In this document: positions 1-8,561 of the stretch, piece after piece
Numbering within the stretch: position 1 is the stretch's first letter
Layout: the number at the start of each line of letters is the position of its first letter
Translations under genes and position numbers: made by a program
Assembly (NCBI RefSeq): GCF_038433155.1
Contig: NZ_JBCDMW010000036.1
Coordinates: 3,751-67,750, forward strand
DNA from: Luteococcus sp038433155
Lineage (GTDB): Bacteria > Actinomycetota > Actinomycetes > Propionibacteriales > Propionibacteriaceae
Direction of reading: 5' to 3'
Length of the DNA: 64,000 bases
The notes under the pieces: generated by a model
What the model saw: only the letters and a program-made list of their open reading frames with translations
What the model was told of the DNA's origin: nothing
Databases searched by the model: none

Positions 1-2
1 AC

Positions 3-146
3 AACCCGCAGATCCGCAATGCACTGCTCGTCCGCCCGCGCGAGATCAAGCGCCCCACGGTGCGCACCAGCCCCGTCCAGCCGCTGCGCCGCACTCCCAC
101 GCTCGCCAAGAGCGTCACCAGCCTGGCCCGCAAGATCGCCGGCTGA
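3..146 (+). CDS. C-terminal end of an unidentified protein (partial)
   Basis: An open frame enters from the left edge and stops at TGA 144-146. It gives 47 residues, basic and rich in Arg, Pro and Thr, ending in SLARKIAG. No catalytic motif or membrane segment can be seen in what remains, so I assign no function. It runs in the same direction as the ankyrin gene that starts 79 bases later. GC-rich third positions support it as coding, but the fragment is short. Confidence 0.45.
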   Translation, partial: NPQIRNALLVRPREIKRPTVRTSPVQPLRRTPTLAKSVTSLARKIAG

Positions 147-224
147 CCAACCGGCCGCCGCTCCACCCGCACGCCCCCGAGGCCGCCGGGGTGGAGCGCC
201 AGGGTGGCCGGGTAGCGTTGGCCC

Positions 225-638
225 ATGGCCGACGACCACGCCCTGACCGACGAGCAGCTCGACCTGCTCAACGACTGCTTTGACCTGGCCCGCCGCGGCG
301 ATGAAGCCCGGCTGCTGCCCCTGATCGACGCCGGAATCCCGGTGAACCTGACCGACCACAAGGGTGACTGCCTGCTGGCACTGGCCGCCTACCACCAGCA
401 CGCCACCCTGGTCCAGGCGCTACTGGACCGCGGAGCCGACCCCGACCGGATCAATGAGCGCGGCCAGACCGCACTGGCCTGTGCGCTGTTCGTGCAGGAT
501 GCGGCCTCGGTGCGGGCGCTGCTGAGCGCCGGCGCCGACCCCGCCGTCGGCCACATGCACGCGTGGCAGATCGTCGACTTCTTCAATCTGGATGCGATGC
601 GGGAGCTCCTCCCGCCCAAGCCACAGCCCAGCCTCTGA
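225..638 (+). CDS. Small ankyrin-repeat protein
   Basis: A 137-residue soluble protein made almost entirely of ankyrin repeats. Repeat-like units are centred near residues 25-40 (RRGDEARLLPLIDAGIPVN), 45-75 (DCLLALAAYHQHATLVQALL, then DRGADPD) and 80-105 (GQTALACALFVQDAASVRAL, then LSAGADP). Such stand-alone bacterial ankyrin proteins are protein-binding modules, often partners of catalases or other enzymes; the partner here is unknown. There is no signal peptide. The ATG at 225 follows GC-rich sequence without a strong ribosome binding site. The gene converges on bioD, with a long inverted repeat between them. Confidence 0.8.
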   Translation: MADDHALTDEQLDLLNDCFDLARRGDEARLLPLIDAGIPVNLTDHKGDCLLALAAYHQHATLVQALLDRGADPDRINERGQTALACALFVQDAASVRALLSAGADPAVGHMHAWQIVDFFNLDAMRELLPPKPQPSL

Positions 639-705
639 ACCGACAGCGCCTCCCCTCGGGCTGGCGCGGCAAGGAGGCATGCCACCGACACCGGCAACGC
701 CGTTG

Positions 706-767
706 CCGCTCGGGTTTCGTCTTCCCGCGTCGGATGGATCCATCGCGGGAAGACGAAACCCGAGCGG
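706..767. terminator. Long perfect inverted repeat between convergent genes
   Basis: Two perfectly complementary 24-base arms (706-729, beginning CCGCTCGGG, and 744-767, ending CCCGAGCGG) flank a 14-base loop that itself contains the palindrome GATGGATCCATC. It lies between the end of the ankyrin gene (+) and the end of bioD (-). There is no T-run on either side, so this would be a stem-only, bidirectional terminator of the kind often found in high-GC actinobacteria. Confidence 0.7.
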
Positions 768-839
768 CGAAACGGGAGGGCAGGGTCCAACCGTCCCGAC
801 CGATCACGGCGTGGCGGGCGCGACGGGCGTGGCCGGGGG

Positions 840-1514
840 TCAGGCGGGCGGGGCCGCAATCCCGGGAGACAGACACCCCCGGGCCATCGCGGCAAACTCT
901 TCGCGAGCCAGGCCACCGGCACCCTCGGGCAGCGAACCCCACAGCGGAACCCCCGTGATGTCGGGCAGCTCGGCGAGGTTCAGCCGCGTGGCCAGGTCCG
1001 GCTCCGACGGCAGTGAGCCGCCCACCACCCCGAGCACGTCCAGACCCCGACGCCGGGCCGCCTCGACGGTCAACTCCGCCAGGTTCAACGAACCGAGCCC
1101 CGTGGAGGTGACCAGCACCAGCGGTGCGCCCAGCTCCCGCGCCAGGTCGGCGAGGGTCCAGTCGTCGGCAATCCGCACCAGCAGCCCACCGGCGCCCTCC
1201 ACCAGCACCGCCCGCCCCGGGGCGTCCAGCCCGCGCAGCCACCGGACCACGTCGGCCAGCACGGGTTGCGCCATCCCGGCCCGCCGGGCCGAGAGATTGG
1301 GGGCCAGCGGCTCCGGATAGCGGTGCCGATCGATCGCGGTCAGGCCGGTGAGCCGGGTCACGGTGGGCGCGTCGCCGTGACCGTCGGGTTCGCCGGTCTG
1401 CACCGGCTTGACCGGCAGCACCTCCCAGCCCGCCGCCTCCAGCACGACGGCCAGCGCCGCGGTGGCGATGGTCTTGCCGACGTCGGTATTGGTGCCAGTG
1501 ATGACGAGGATCAT
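840..1514 (-). CDS. bioD: ATP-dependent dethiobiotin synthetase
   Basis: BioD (224 residues, usual length) closes the ureido ring of dethiobiotin from 7,8-diaminopelargonic acid, CO2 and ATP, the penultimate step of biotin synthesis in the cytoplasm. The N-terminus carries the family P-loop GTNTDVGKT at residues 7-15; the substrate-binding stretch KPVQTG and the VEGAGGLLV motif follow. The ATG at 1514 has AAGGAG upstream. It overlaps the bioA stop by 4 bases (ATGA), so the two are translationally coupled. bioB and bioF are not in the window. Confidence 0.95.
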   Translation of the reverse strand: MILVITGTNTDVGKTIATAALAVVLEAAGWEVLPVKPVQTGEPDGHGDAPTVTRLTGLTAIDRHRYPEPLAPNLSARRAGMAQPVLADVVRWLRGLDAPGRAVLVEGAGGLLVRIADDWTLADLARELGAPLVLVTSTGLGSLNLAELTVEAARRRGLDVLGVVGGSLPSEPDLATRLNLAELPDITGVPLWGSLPEGAGGLAREEFAAMARGCLSPGIAAPPA

Positions 1515-2884
1515 GCAAGAACTCCTTCTGGGATGGGTGGACGGGCGCTCTCTCCGCCGCTGACAGACCGAACCGGTCGAGCGGCCAGGCTGGCCTGGAC
1601 GGCGGCCCGGACACCCCGGGTGATCTGGGCCACCTCCGCGGTGGTGCAGGTGAAGGGCGGCATGCAGTAGACCAGCCGGCCGAAGGGGCGCAGCCACACT
1701 CCCTCGGCCACGGCGGCATCGGTGGCCGGCTGCATGGCGCAGTCCTCGGCCAGCTCCACGACGCCGATCGCCCCCAGCACCCGGACGTCGGCCACCCCGT
1801 CGAGCCCGGCCAGGGGCTGCAGCCCATCCCGGAGTTCCGTCTCGATCCGCGGCACGGTGTGACGCCACCCGCCCTCCCTGACCAGCTGGAGCGAGGCCCG
1901 CGCCACCGCGCAGGCCAGCGGATTGGCCATGAAGGTGGGGCCATGCATCAGCGCCCCACCACCGGCCGGCGTGCCGATCACCGCGGCCACTCGATCGGTG
2001 GTCAGGGTGGCGGCCAAGGTCATGAAGCCCCCAGTCAGAGCCTTCCCCACGCACAGGATGTCTGGCGTGACCCCGGCGGCAGAGGTGACGAACAGCTCGC
2101 CGGTGCGGCCGAAGCCGGTGGCAATCTCGTCGGCAATCATCACCAGGCCATGGCGGTCACAGATCCGGCGCACGCCGGCCACCAGTTCGGCGTCGTGGAA
2201 GCGCATTCCGCCGGCGCCCTGCACCCCGGGTTCGATGATGATCCCGGCGATCTGCGGCCCCACCAGGGATTCCAGCTGCTCCAGGTAGGCCCGACGGGTG
2301 CTGTCGTCGGAGCCGCGAACGGGCGGCGGCGGCGCGAAGACCTGCTCGGCCAGGGTTCCGGCCCACAGGGAGTGCATCCCGCCGTCAGGGTCACAGACGC
2401 TCATCGCCGCGAAGGTGTCGCCGTGGTAGCCGGAGCGCCAGGTCAGCAGCCGACGTCGCTCGGGGTGACCCAGCCCGCGCTGGTACTGCAGAGCCATCTT
2501 GATGGCCACCTCGACGCTGATCGAGCCGGAGTCGGAGAAGAAGACTCTGGTCAGCGGCTCGTCGGTGAGCGCCACCAGTTCCCGCGCCAGCTCGACGGCC
2601 GGCTCGTGGGTCAGGCCACCGAACATGACGTGACTCATCCGGCCGATCTGCTGGGTGGCGGCCGCCACCAGCCGCGGGTGGGAGTGACCATGACAGGCGG
2701 CCCACCAGGAGCTCATGGCGTCGATCAGGCCCCGGCCGTCGACGGTGTGCAGCCACACCCCATTGGCCGCTGCGATCGGCAGCGGATCCATTCCGGCCGG
2801 TGACGGGCTGTACGGGTGCCACACGTGCTCCCGGTCCAGCCCCACCAGACGCTGCGCCTCCGCCACTGCGGCCATGGCCCCCAT
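1511..2884 (-). CDS. bioA: Adenosylmethionine-8-amino-7-oxononanoate transaminase
   Basis: BioA (457 residues) is the PLP enzyme that makes 7,8-diaminopelargonic acid from KAPA, with S-adenosylmethionine as amino donor. Visible features are the MSSWWAACHGHSHP substrate-site motif (residues 57-70), the SGYHGDT stretch, Asp252 in ADEIATGFGR and the PLP lysine Lys281 in VGKALTGGF. The start at ATG 2884 follows GAGGGGAG. It is first gene of a bioA-bioD operon and is divergent from a POT transporter. A TGAAC-N3-GTTCA palindrome lies about 50 bases upstream, implying repression by a BioQ-type TetR regulator. Confidence 0.95.
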   Translation of the reverse strand: MGAMAAVAEAQRLVGLDREHVWHPYSPSPAGMDPLPIAAANGVWLHTVDGRGLIDAMSSWWAACHGHSHPRLVAAATQQIGRMSHVMFGGLTHEPAVELARELVALTDEPLTRVFFSDSGSISVEVAIKMALQYQRGLGHPERRRLLTWRSGYHGDTFAAMSVCDPDGGMHSLWAGTLAEQVFAPPPPVRGSDDSTRRAYLEQLESLVGPQIAGIIIEPGVQGAGGMRFHDAELVAGVRRICDRHGLVMIADEIATGFGRTGELFVTSAAGVTPDILCVGKALTGGFMTLAATLTTDRVAAVIGTPAGGGALMHGPTFMANPLACAVARASLQLVREGGWRHTVPRIETELRDGLQPLAGLDGVADVRVLGAIGVVELAEDCAMQPATDAAVAEGVWLRPFGRLVYCMPPFTCTTAEVAQITRGVRAAVQASLAARPVRSVSGGESARPPIPEGVLA

Positions 2885-2936
2885 GTCCCGCTCCCCTCAT
2901 TTCCGTCGTCACAATCAGGGCCATCCGACCAGCCCG

Positions 2937-2953
2937 ATTGAACAGTGTTCAAT
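2937..2953. promoter_or_regulatory. BioQ-like operator 1
   Basis: ATTGAACAGTGTTCAAT is a perfect 17-base palindrome in the bioA/POT divergent promoter region. Its core TGAAC-N3-GTTCA resembles the operator reported for the TetR-family biotin regulator BioQ of corynebacteria and mycobacteria. Assignment to BioQ is by motif resemblance only; no bioQ gene is in the window. Confidence 0.7.
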
Positions 2954-3004
2954 ACCACGCGCGAAAAGCCTCCGCGACGCCAATGCTTCGGGCACCATGT
3001 GCCC

Positions 3005-4522
3005 ATGAGCTCAATTGAACACCGTTCAAGTGCGAACGGGGAGTCCGGGTCCCATCCGCTTGCCATGCCCGCCGCCGTCGGCGTGGAGATGTGGGAGCGG
3101 TTCAGCTTCTACGGCATGCAGGCGATCATGGCCTATTACCTGTACCACCAGGCCAGCGACGGCGGCCTGGGCATCGATCGCGGGCAGGCCACCGCCCTGA
3201 TGGGCGCCTATGGCGCCGCGGTCTACCTGTGCACCCTGGCCGGCGGCTGGCTGGCCGATCGGCTGCTCGGCGCCGAGCGCACCCTGTTCACCGGGGCGCT
3301 CACCCTGGTGGCCGGGCACCTGGCGCTGAGCCTGCTGCCCGGCGGATGGGGCGTGGCCGTCGGGTTGAGTCTGGTGGCCATCGGATCCGGCTCCCTGAAG
3401 ACGGCCGCCATCACGGTGCTGGGCCACGCCTACGGCGAGCAGGCCCGGCGTGACGCGGGCTTCCAGCTGTTCTACCTGGGCATCAATGTGGGTGCCCTGT
3501 TCGGCCCGCTGCTGACCGGTTGGCTCTCCGCCCGCTATGGCTTCCCGGTGGGCTTCGGGGCCGCGGCCGCACTGATGATCGTCGGTCTGGTCGACTACTG
3601 GGCCCTGCGAAGTCGCTACTTGGCGCAGCTGGGCAATCAGGCGGCCAACGCCCTGCAACAGCCGGGCAACCCCCTGCCGCCGAGCCGGGCCGTTGCACCC
3701 ATCGGCGGGGCGCTGCTGGGCTGCGCCGGAATCGCGTCGCTGGTGATCAGTGGCCGGATGGCCCTGGCCAGCCTGGCCACCCTGCTGTTGCTGGCCACCC
3801 TGGCCGCCGCCGTCGGCTTGTTCGGCCAGATGCTCGGCTCGCACCTGGTCAGCCACGACGAGCGGCGTCGCGTGATCGCCTTCATCCCGCTGTTCGTCGC
3901 CTCCAGCGCCTTCTGGTCAGTGCTGAACCAGACCTATGGCGTGTTCGCGGTCTATTCCGACGTTCGGCTGGACCGCCATCTGGGCTCCTTCGAGATGCCC
4001 GCCGCCTGGACGCAGTCCTTCAACCCGGCCTACATCCTGCTGCTCAGCCTCCCGATGGCGCTGCTGTGGGCCAAGCTGGGGTCGCGCGGCCCCAGCTCCG
4101 CCACCAAGATGAGCCTGGGCGTGGTGATCTCCGGCTTCGGGATGCTGGTGCTGCTGCCGTTCGCCGGCCAGGGCGCCGCCTCGACGCCGGTGCTCGCGCT
4201 GGCCCTGGCGGTGCTGGTCATCACCCTCGGGGAACTGCTGGTGGGCCCGGTGGGGATGTCCGCGACGACGGCGCACGCCCCGGCCGCCTTCCGCACCCGC
4301 TTCTCCGCGCTCTACTTCCTCTCCATGGCACTGGGCACGTCGCTGGCCGGCGTGCTCAGCCGCTGGTACAACCCGGACAACGCGACGGCCGAGCACCGCT
4401 ACTTCCTGGCCTGCGGGCTGGGCGCCATCGCCATCGGGCTGGCCACGCTGTATCTCTCCCGGGAGCGCGGCACCAGGCCGGCCCCGGCCACCCCCTCGGC
4501 CGACCTGGTGGAGGTGGGCTGA
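3005..4522 (+). CDS. POT/PTR family proton-coupled transporter
   Basis: A 505-residue membrane protein with about 12-14 hydrophobic segments. Near the N-terminus it has the signature of proton-dependent oligopeptide transporters, ExxER, as E28-MW-E31-R32 in VEMWERFSFYG. POT proteins import di- and tripeptides or related small molecules with protons across the cytoplasmic membrane. No strong ribosome binding site precedes ATG 3005, and ATG 3065 (MPAAVGVEMW) is a real alternative, so the start is uncertain. It is divergent from bioA and shares the two BioQ-like operators; the substrate could therefore be a biotin-related compound such as a biotinyl peptide, which is inference. Confidence 0.85.
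   Translation: MSSIEHRSSANGESGSHPLAMPAAVGVEMWERFSFYGMQAIMAYYLYHQASDGGLGIDRGQATALMGAYGAAVYLCTLAGGWLADRLLGAERTLFTGALTLVAGHLALSLLPGGWGVAVGLSLVAIGSGSLKTAAITVLGHAYGEQARRDAGFQLFYLGINVGALFGPLLTGWLSARYGFPVGFGAAAALMIVGLVDYWALRSRYLAQLGNQAANALQQPGNPLPPSRAVAPIGGALLGCAGIASLVISGRMALASLATLLLLATLAAAVGLFGQMLGSHLVSHDERRRVIAFIPLFVASSAFWSVLNQTYGVFAVYSDVRLDRHLGSFEMPAAWTQSFNPAYILLLSLPMALLWAKLGSRGPSSATKMSLGVVISGFGMLVLLPFAGQGAASTPVLALALAVLVITLGELLVGPVGMSATTAHAPAAFRTRFSALYFLSMALGTSLAGVLSRWYNPDNATAEHRYFLACGLGAIAIGLATLYLSRERGTRPAPATPSADLVEVG
3015..3029. promoter_or_regulatory. BioQ-like operator 2, at the start of the POT gene
   Basis: TTGAACACCGTTCAA repeats the TGAAC-N3-GTTCA core 77 bases from operator 1. With translation from ATG 3005 it falls inside the first codons of the transporter; with the alternative ATG 3065 it lies in the leader. 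Either way it is placed to control the transporter as well as bioAD. Confidence 0.65.
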
Positions 4523-4543
4523 GCCCGACGAGCGCATCCCCGG

Positions 4544-4570
4544 CCCCTCGACAAGCTCGGGGAACGTGGT
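4544..4570. repeat. Dispersed intergenic repeat, copy 1
   Basis: CCCCTCGACAAGCTCGGGG followed by AACGTGGT. It belongs to a short repeat seen between genes at several places in the window (near 4712, 13.74-13.89 kb, 22.96 kb and 60.48 kb), with the core CCTCGACAGGCTCGGGG and a trailing (A/C)CGTGG. The core is an imperfect hairpin. Confidence 0.7.
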
Positions 4571-4711
4571 GGGACAAGCGGGGAGGCACGTCGTCGGGTC
4601 CGGAGCCTGGCAGCGCGATTCCGCGAGGAGACGCGAGCGAGCGAGCATCGACGAGACGCAGCGCCAGAGGCTGCCGGCCCGACGACGAACCGACCGGGCA
4701 ACAGCACCCGA

Positions 4712-4735
4712 GGCCTCGACAGGCTCGGGAATCGT
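4712..4735. repeat. Dispersed intergenic repeat, copy 2
   Basis: GGCCTCGACAGGCTCGGGAA followed by TCGT. It is the second copy of the repeat in the same 338-base gap (4523-4860), about 150 bases after copy 1 and just before a strong terminator. The sequence between the two copies shows no gene. Confidence 0.65.
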
Positions 4736-4754
4736 AATGCTCGGCGATCGTGCT

Positions 4755-4796
4755 GTGTGGATGGTACCCACCGCAGTCGGTGGGTACCATCCACAC
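4755..4796 (+). terminator. Rho-independent terminator with 19-bp perfect stem
   Basis: Arms 4755-4773 (GTGTGGATGGTACCCACCG) and 4778-4796 are perfectly complementary around a 4-base loop and are followed by TTCTTTTT. The T-run on the plus side fits termination of the POT transporter transcript; the stem may also stop transcription arriving from the other strand. Confidence 0.88.
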
Positions 4797-4860
4797 TTCT
4801 TTTTCCAACCTGGCCACCATGCCCGGGTCCCCCTCCACAGGCCCGGGGATCGTGGCTGGG

Positions 4861-5742
4861 TCAGCTGCCCTTCATCGGGCGGTTGTGCTCACCGTCGGGG
4901 TTGACCAGAGCCCAGCCCACCAGCCGGGTGGCGCCAGCTCCCAACAGGGCCTGGCGGCGCACCGTCGCGGCGCCGGTGGGCAGCTGGAGCATCTGGCGGG
5001 CCCAGCCGGGCAACAGCGCCTTGCCCCCGGCAATCACCATCCGGTAGCCGGGTTTGGCCACCAGCGGCAGCGGCGCCCGGTGGGTGAGGTAGTCCACCAC
5101 CTCCAGCGCATCCGGGGTGCAGGCCAGGTCCGGCCGGTAGGCCGCCAGCTGGGCCTCCAGCTCGGCGACGGTCAGGGGCAGGCCGGTGGCCCCAAGCCGT
5201 TCGCCACCCTGGGCGGCCTGGGCGACGTACTGGTCGGCCTCCGTATTGGTCAGCGTGCCTCGCCCCCAGCGGCGGTAGGCGGTCAGGAAGCTCCAGGTCT
5301 CGGCATCGTGCACCCAGCGCAGCAGCTCGGGATCCCCAGCCCAGTAGGAATTTCCCCGCTCGTCGGTGCCCCGGACGTGCTCATGCACCGCTCGTACCAG
5401 GGCGAACTGCCGCTCGGCCGCCGGGATGGGCGCGTAGGTGGTGACGGCAATGTGGTTGCTGATCCGTTGCAGCCGGCCCCACGGGTCGGACTGGTAGTTG
5501 TCGTGCTGGGCGACGGCGGCCATGGGCCCCGGATGCAGCGATTGCAGGAACAGGGCGCACACCCCGCCGGCATACATCGCCGGGTCCTGGTTGACCCGCC
5601 AGATCACGTCGTCCGGGCTGAACCACCGCTCCCCCTCGACACCCCAGATCTGCCAGGCCCGCTCGGCGGCATCGGGGCCAGCCACCTTGTCCCGCAGGAA
5701 TTGCGCCAGCCGGGCACGTGCCCCCGGCATGAGTTCAGACAT
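4861..5742 (-). CDS. DUF2236 / MpaB-like oxygenase family protein
   Basis: A 293-residue protein resembling the DUF2236 family, whose best known members are the fungal oxygenase MpaB and the rubber oxygenase Lcp. Features are the early GVEGERWFSPDDVIWRVNQD stretch, the alanine/glycine helix around MYAGGVCALFLQSLHPGPMA with a candidate His, and a central VRAVHEHVRG helix with His residues that may ligate haem. The substrate is unknown. ATG 5742 lies within the last codons of the upstream YihY gene (8-base overlap), so the two are coupled. The C-terminus is basic and loosely structured. Confidence 0.75.
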   Translation of the reverse strand: MSELMPGARARLAQFLRDKVAGPDAAERAWQIWGVEGERWFSPDDVIWRVNQDPAMYAGGVCALFLQSLHPGPMAAVAQHDNYQSDPWGRLQRISNHIAVTTYAPIPAAERQFALVRAVHEHVRGTDERGNSYWAGDPELLRWVHDAETWSFLTAYRRWGRGTLTNTEADQYVAQAAQGGERLGATGLPLTVAELEAQLAAYRPDLACTPDALEVVDYLTHRAPLPLVAKPGYRMVIAGGKALLPGWARQMLQLPTGAATVRRQALLGAGATRLVGWALVNPDGEHNRPMKGS

Positions 5743-6598
5743 CGGCCACCACACCTTCCCGCGCCCTGCGGCGCTCATCCAGAACCGCCCCGGCCAGGAC
5801 GGCCAGCACCACCACCGTCGTGACTCCCATCAACCACAGGGAAAGCACCACCGCGGCACCGATCGGCCCGTAGTAGCCCACCTGCTCGACGATCTGACCC
5901 GGCACCAGCCAGGCCGACGCCAGCGTCGCACCCGCCATCCCCAAGCCGCTCATGACCGAGCCGGGGGCCAGCCGCCGCCAGGAGATGGCGCCGCCCAGCA
6001 GGAGGTGTTGCGTCCACCAGTAGAAGACCAACGCGGCCAGGCCCTCCACCAGGGCGGCGAAGAACCAGGAGGTGGGTGGGCCGCCCAGCCAGCGGTGCAT
6101 GTAGCGTCCGGTGACCATCGCGACGGCCAGGCAGGGAACGGCCGCCAGTACCCAGATGCCCTGCCGCACCCACCGGCCGCGCCGATCCTGCTGCACGCCC
6201 CAGACCGCCTCCAGCATGTCCTGCGTCGTGGCTGCCAGGCCCATCAGGAAGATCGTCCCCCAGGCCAGTTCCAGCAGCAGCGCGCCCACGCTGGTGTGTT
6301 CTCGGGTCAGGAACAGACTCATCAGGGCCTGGCGGCTGGGCTCGTCCAGTTGCAGCAGGTCGGAGACCAGCCCCACCACTCCCCCGGCGTGGAAGCGACG
6401 CAGCAGGGCCGAGACGGCCAGCAGCAGCGGGACCGTGCACATCACCTGCTGGGCGGCCAGGGCCAGGGTGTGGGTTGCCAGCCCGATCTCGTCGGAGCGA
6501 CGCGCGGCGTCGGCCACCCAGGTGCGCCGACCACGGCCGGCCAGCCGCTCGCCGGCACGGCGGAATCGGCTCCTGGGCTGGGGCGGGCGGGTGTTCAC
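5735..6598 (-). CDS. YihY/BrkB family integral membrane protein
   Basis: 287 residues with a basic N-terminus and about six hydrophobic helices, for example TVPLLLAVSALL, LLLELAWGTIFLMGLAAT, IWVLAAVPCLAVAMVTG and the last long segment AAVVLSLWLMGVTTVVVLAV. The pattern and the conserved region around GYYGPIGAAVV fit the YihY/BrkB family (once called ribonuclease BN), whose members are inner-membrane proteins without a settled function. It is the first gene of a two-gene unit with the MpaB-like protein. A perfect 15-base palindrome sits immediately upstream of its ATG. Confidence 0.8.
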   Translation of the reverse strand: MNTRPPQPRSRFRRAGERLAGRGRRTWVADAARRSDEIGLATHTLALAAQQVMCTVPLLLAVSALLRRFHAGGVVGLVSDLLQLDEPSRQALMSLFLTREHTSVGALLLELAWGTIFLMGLAATTQDMLEAVWGVQQDRRGRWVRQGIWVLAAVPCLAVAMVTGRYMHRWLGGPPTSWFFAALVEGLAALVFYWWTQHLLLGGAISWRRLAPGSVMSGLGMAGATLASAWLVPGQIVEQVGYYGPIGAAVVLSLWLMGVTTVVVLAVLAGAVLDERRRAREGVVADV

Positions 6599-6942
6599 GC
6601 CTCAAGTGTGGCCCACACTGAGTGGCGAGAGGGTTCCGGCTCCCCCGAGGGGCTCCCGTCCCAACCGGCCAACCCTCCCCGGGCTGGGCAGCCCTCCCGG
6701 ATGTGCTGCCATCCGCAGACACCTCCGGCGTGCGCGCTCGTCCGGGTTGCGGTGTGGGTGACACCTACCCGGTTGGGATCATCCCCTGATCCACGTCCGT
6801 TCCGCCCGGCCCCATTCCCACCCAGACCGAGCTGCACCGACGCGCTGCTGCCGCGATCATTCTGCACCCGTCGCCCCTAGTCCGACGCATGCTGGCGGGT
6901 GTTTCTCAGATTCCCGACAGTTTTTTGGGCAGTTGTCCAGAA
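6599..6942. other. Intergenic region without a supported gene
   Basis: 344 bases between the YihY gene start and the MarC gene end (both on the minus strand). Apart from the palindrome next to the YihY start and a small 6-bp hairpin (GGATCA/TGATCC near 6778-6795), I see no gene, terminator or repeat. It presumably carries the promoter of the YihY-MpaB unit. Confidence 0.5.
6605..6619. promoter_or_regulatory. Perfect palindrome upstream of the YihY gene
   Basis: AGTGTGGCCCACACT starts 7 bases upstream of the ATG at 6598 (minus strand). It is a perfect 15-base dyad in the leader and is placed like a repressor site, but it matches no operator that I recognise. Confidence 0.4.
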
Positions 6943-7551
6943 TCAGCCGAGTTCGAAGAACTCCCGGATGCCGGTGAAGATCATCTGGGTACTGATCAAG
7001 ACCAGGATCATCCCCATCAGGCGCTCCAGGGCCAGCAGCACCCGCTCACCCAGGATGCGCTCCAGATAGCCCGACAGGAACAGGATCACCGAGGACATCC
7101 CCCAGGCGGCCAGCACGGCGCCCAACCAGGTCATCCACCGGCTGGGCTCCTGACTCATCAGCAGCACCTCGGTGGCCAGCAGACTGGGCCCGGCGGTGTA
7201 CGGGACGGCCAGCGGCACGATGAATGGCTCCTGGGCCAGGCTCACCTCCTCCAGCGTGGTCTCCGGCGTCGGAAAGACCATCCGCACCGCAATCAGCATC
7301 AGGATGATCCCACCGGCCGCGGTGAGCGCCTCCTTGGAGACCTGGAGCAGGGTCAGCAGCCCCTGGCCGGCAAAGAGGAAGGCGACCATGATGGCCAGCG
7401 CAATCAGCAGCTCGCGGGCAATCACCCACTGGCGGCGCTCCGGTGCCACCTTCTTCAACGACGTCATGAAGAAGGGGATGTTGCCCAGCGGGTCCATCAC
7501 CAGGAAGAGCAGCGTGATTGCCTGCATCATGCTCACGGCCGACACCTCCAC
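6943..7551 (-). CDS. MarC/YhgN family membrane protein
   Basis: 202 residues with six predicted membrane helices, starting MEVSAVSMMQAITLLFLVMD, and the conserved PLGNIPFFMTSLKKV loop and PLAVPYTAGPS re-entrant-like motif typical of MarC proteins. The family is widespread and was once linked to multiple antibiotic resistance, a link since withdrawn; its transport role is unresolved. The gene is alone on its strand. ATG 7551 is the first start in frame and gives the usual family length of about 200. Confidence 0.85.
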   Translation of the reverse strand: MEVSAVSMMQAITLLFLVMDPLGNIPFFMTSLKKVAPERRQWVIARELLIALAIMVAFLFAGQGLLTLLQVSKEALTAAGGIILMLIAVRMVFPTPETTLEEVSLAQEPFIVPLAVPYTAGPSLLATEVLLMSQEPSRWMTWLGAVLAAWGMSSVILFLSGYLERILGERVLLALERLMGMILVLISTQMIFTGIREFFELG

Positions 7552-7757
7552 ACAATCTACGGACGACGGGTTGGATTAACGCCAAATCAGGGGCACAACA
7601 GCAGACAGCCGAAAAATCGTAGCCCATCCGCGGCTCGGAAGGCTCATCCCCGACCCTACGGGCAGGGCCGGCCCGCGGCCGCATCGGGACCGTGAATTGC
7701 GCAAACCGCCCCGGGGCTTGACCGCGTCGTCGACGCGAACCGTGCCACGATGGAGCG

Positions 7758-8561
7758 GTGGAGGGTTTCGGACAGGCACTGCGTCGTCAGCGGCAGGCTG
7801 CCGGAATGCGCCAGCAGGACTTGGTGGATGCCCTGGACCGGGTGATCGCCCGCTCCACCCTGGCGAATGTGGAGGTGGGCCGCGAGAATCCCTCGGCCCG
7901 CTTCTGGCGCGCCATCCAGACCCACCTGCCGGACTGGGTCGCGCCCCTGGAACCGTGGTTCGCGGCGGTGCACAGCCCCGACGGGGAGCCGCCCTTCGAG
8001 CTCTCCGGCAACTACGAGATCCTCAAGGCCACCTATGCCTACACCTTCCGGGACCATCGCGCCCCGGAGGAGATGATCCAGGTGCGCCATGTGCGCTCAC
8101 TGAGCGACGGCAACAATGGCTACGGCCTGCAGCTGGGCAATGCCTCGGGCAATTTCGACCTGGACAGTGAGGCACTGTGGGGCGGCTGGATCCAGCAGCG
8201 CCAGCGTCACCAGGAGGACGGGATCAACACCCTGCTGACCCGCTTCCACTTCGACCGGGTGCTGCGCCAGGGCGAGGAGCACGAGTTCGCGATCCGCAGT
8301 TGGGTCCGGGAGGACGATCCGGAGACGGCCGCGACGGTGCGCTTCACCCGCCCCACCCGGGAGGTCTACCTCTCCCTCAACTTCCTGGGCCCGCACCCGA
8401 AACAGGCGTGGACCTTTACCAAGGAGCACCGGGAGGACCCCACCCCCGAGGCCCCGGCCCGGCCGAGCGACCTCCTGCACCCCACGCCCACGGGCACCTT
8501 TGCCATGCGGATCCAGGACCCGGAACTGGGCCGGGACTTCGGGATTGCCTGGCGATGGTGA
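7758..8561 (+). CDS. XRE-family helix-turn-helix protein
   Basis: 267 residues. Residues 5-55 form a Cro/CI-type helix-turn-helix (FGQALRRQRQAAGMRQQDLV, then an STLANVEVGRENPS stretch). The remaining 200 residues form an aromatic-rich, probably beta-rich effector domain that I do not recognise. It starts at GTG 7758. Its last 7 bases overlap the start of the solute-binding lipoprotein gene, so it is likely to be co-expressed with it, perhaps as its local regulator. Confidence 0.75.
   Translation: MEGFGQALRRQRQAAGMRQQDLVDALDRVIARSTLANVEVGRENPSARFWRAIQTHLPDWVAPLEPWFAAVHSPDGEPPFELSGNYEILKATYAYTFRDHRAPEEMIQVRHVRSLSDGNNGYGLQLGNASGNFDLDSEALWGGWIQQRQRHQEDGINTLLTRFHFDRVLRQGEEHEFAIRSWVREDDPETAATVRFTRPTREVYLSLNFLGPHPKQAWTFTKEHREDPTPEAPARPSDLLHPTPTGTFAMRIQDPELGRDFGIAWRW

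Noticed and set aside
583..1944. Long open frame antisense and out of frame to bioD and bioA
   Set aside because: It is a shadow of GC-rich coding sequence; the residues are Arg/Gly/Ala-rich without motifs, and bioA/bioD are unmistakable.
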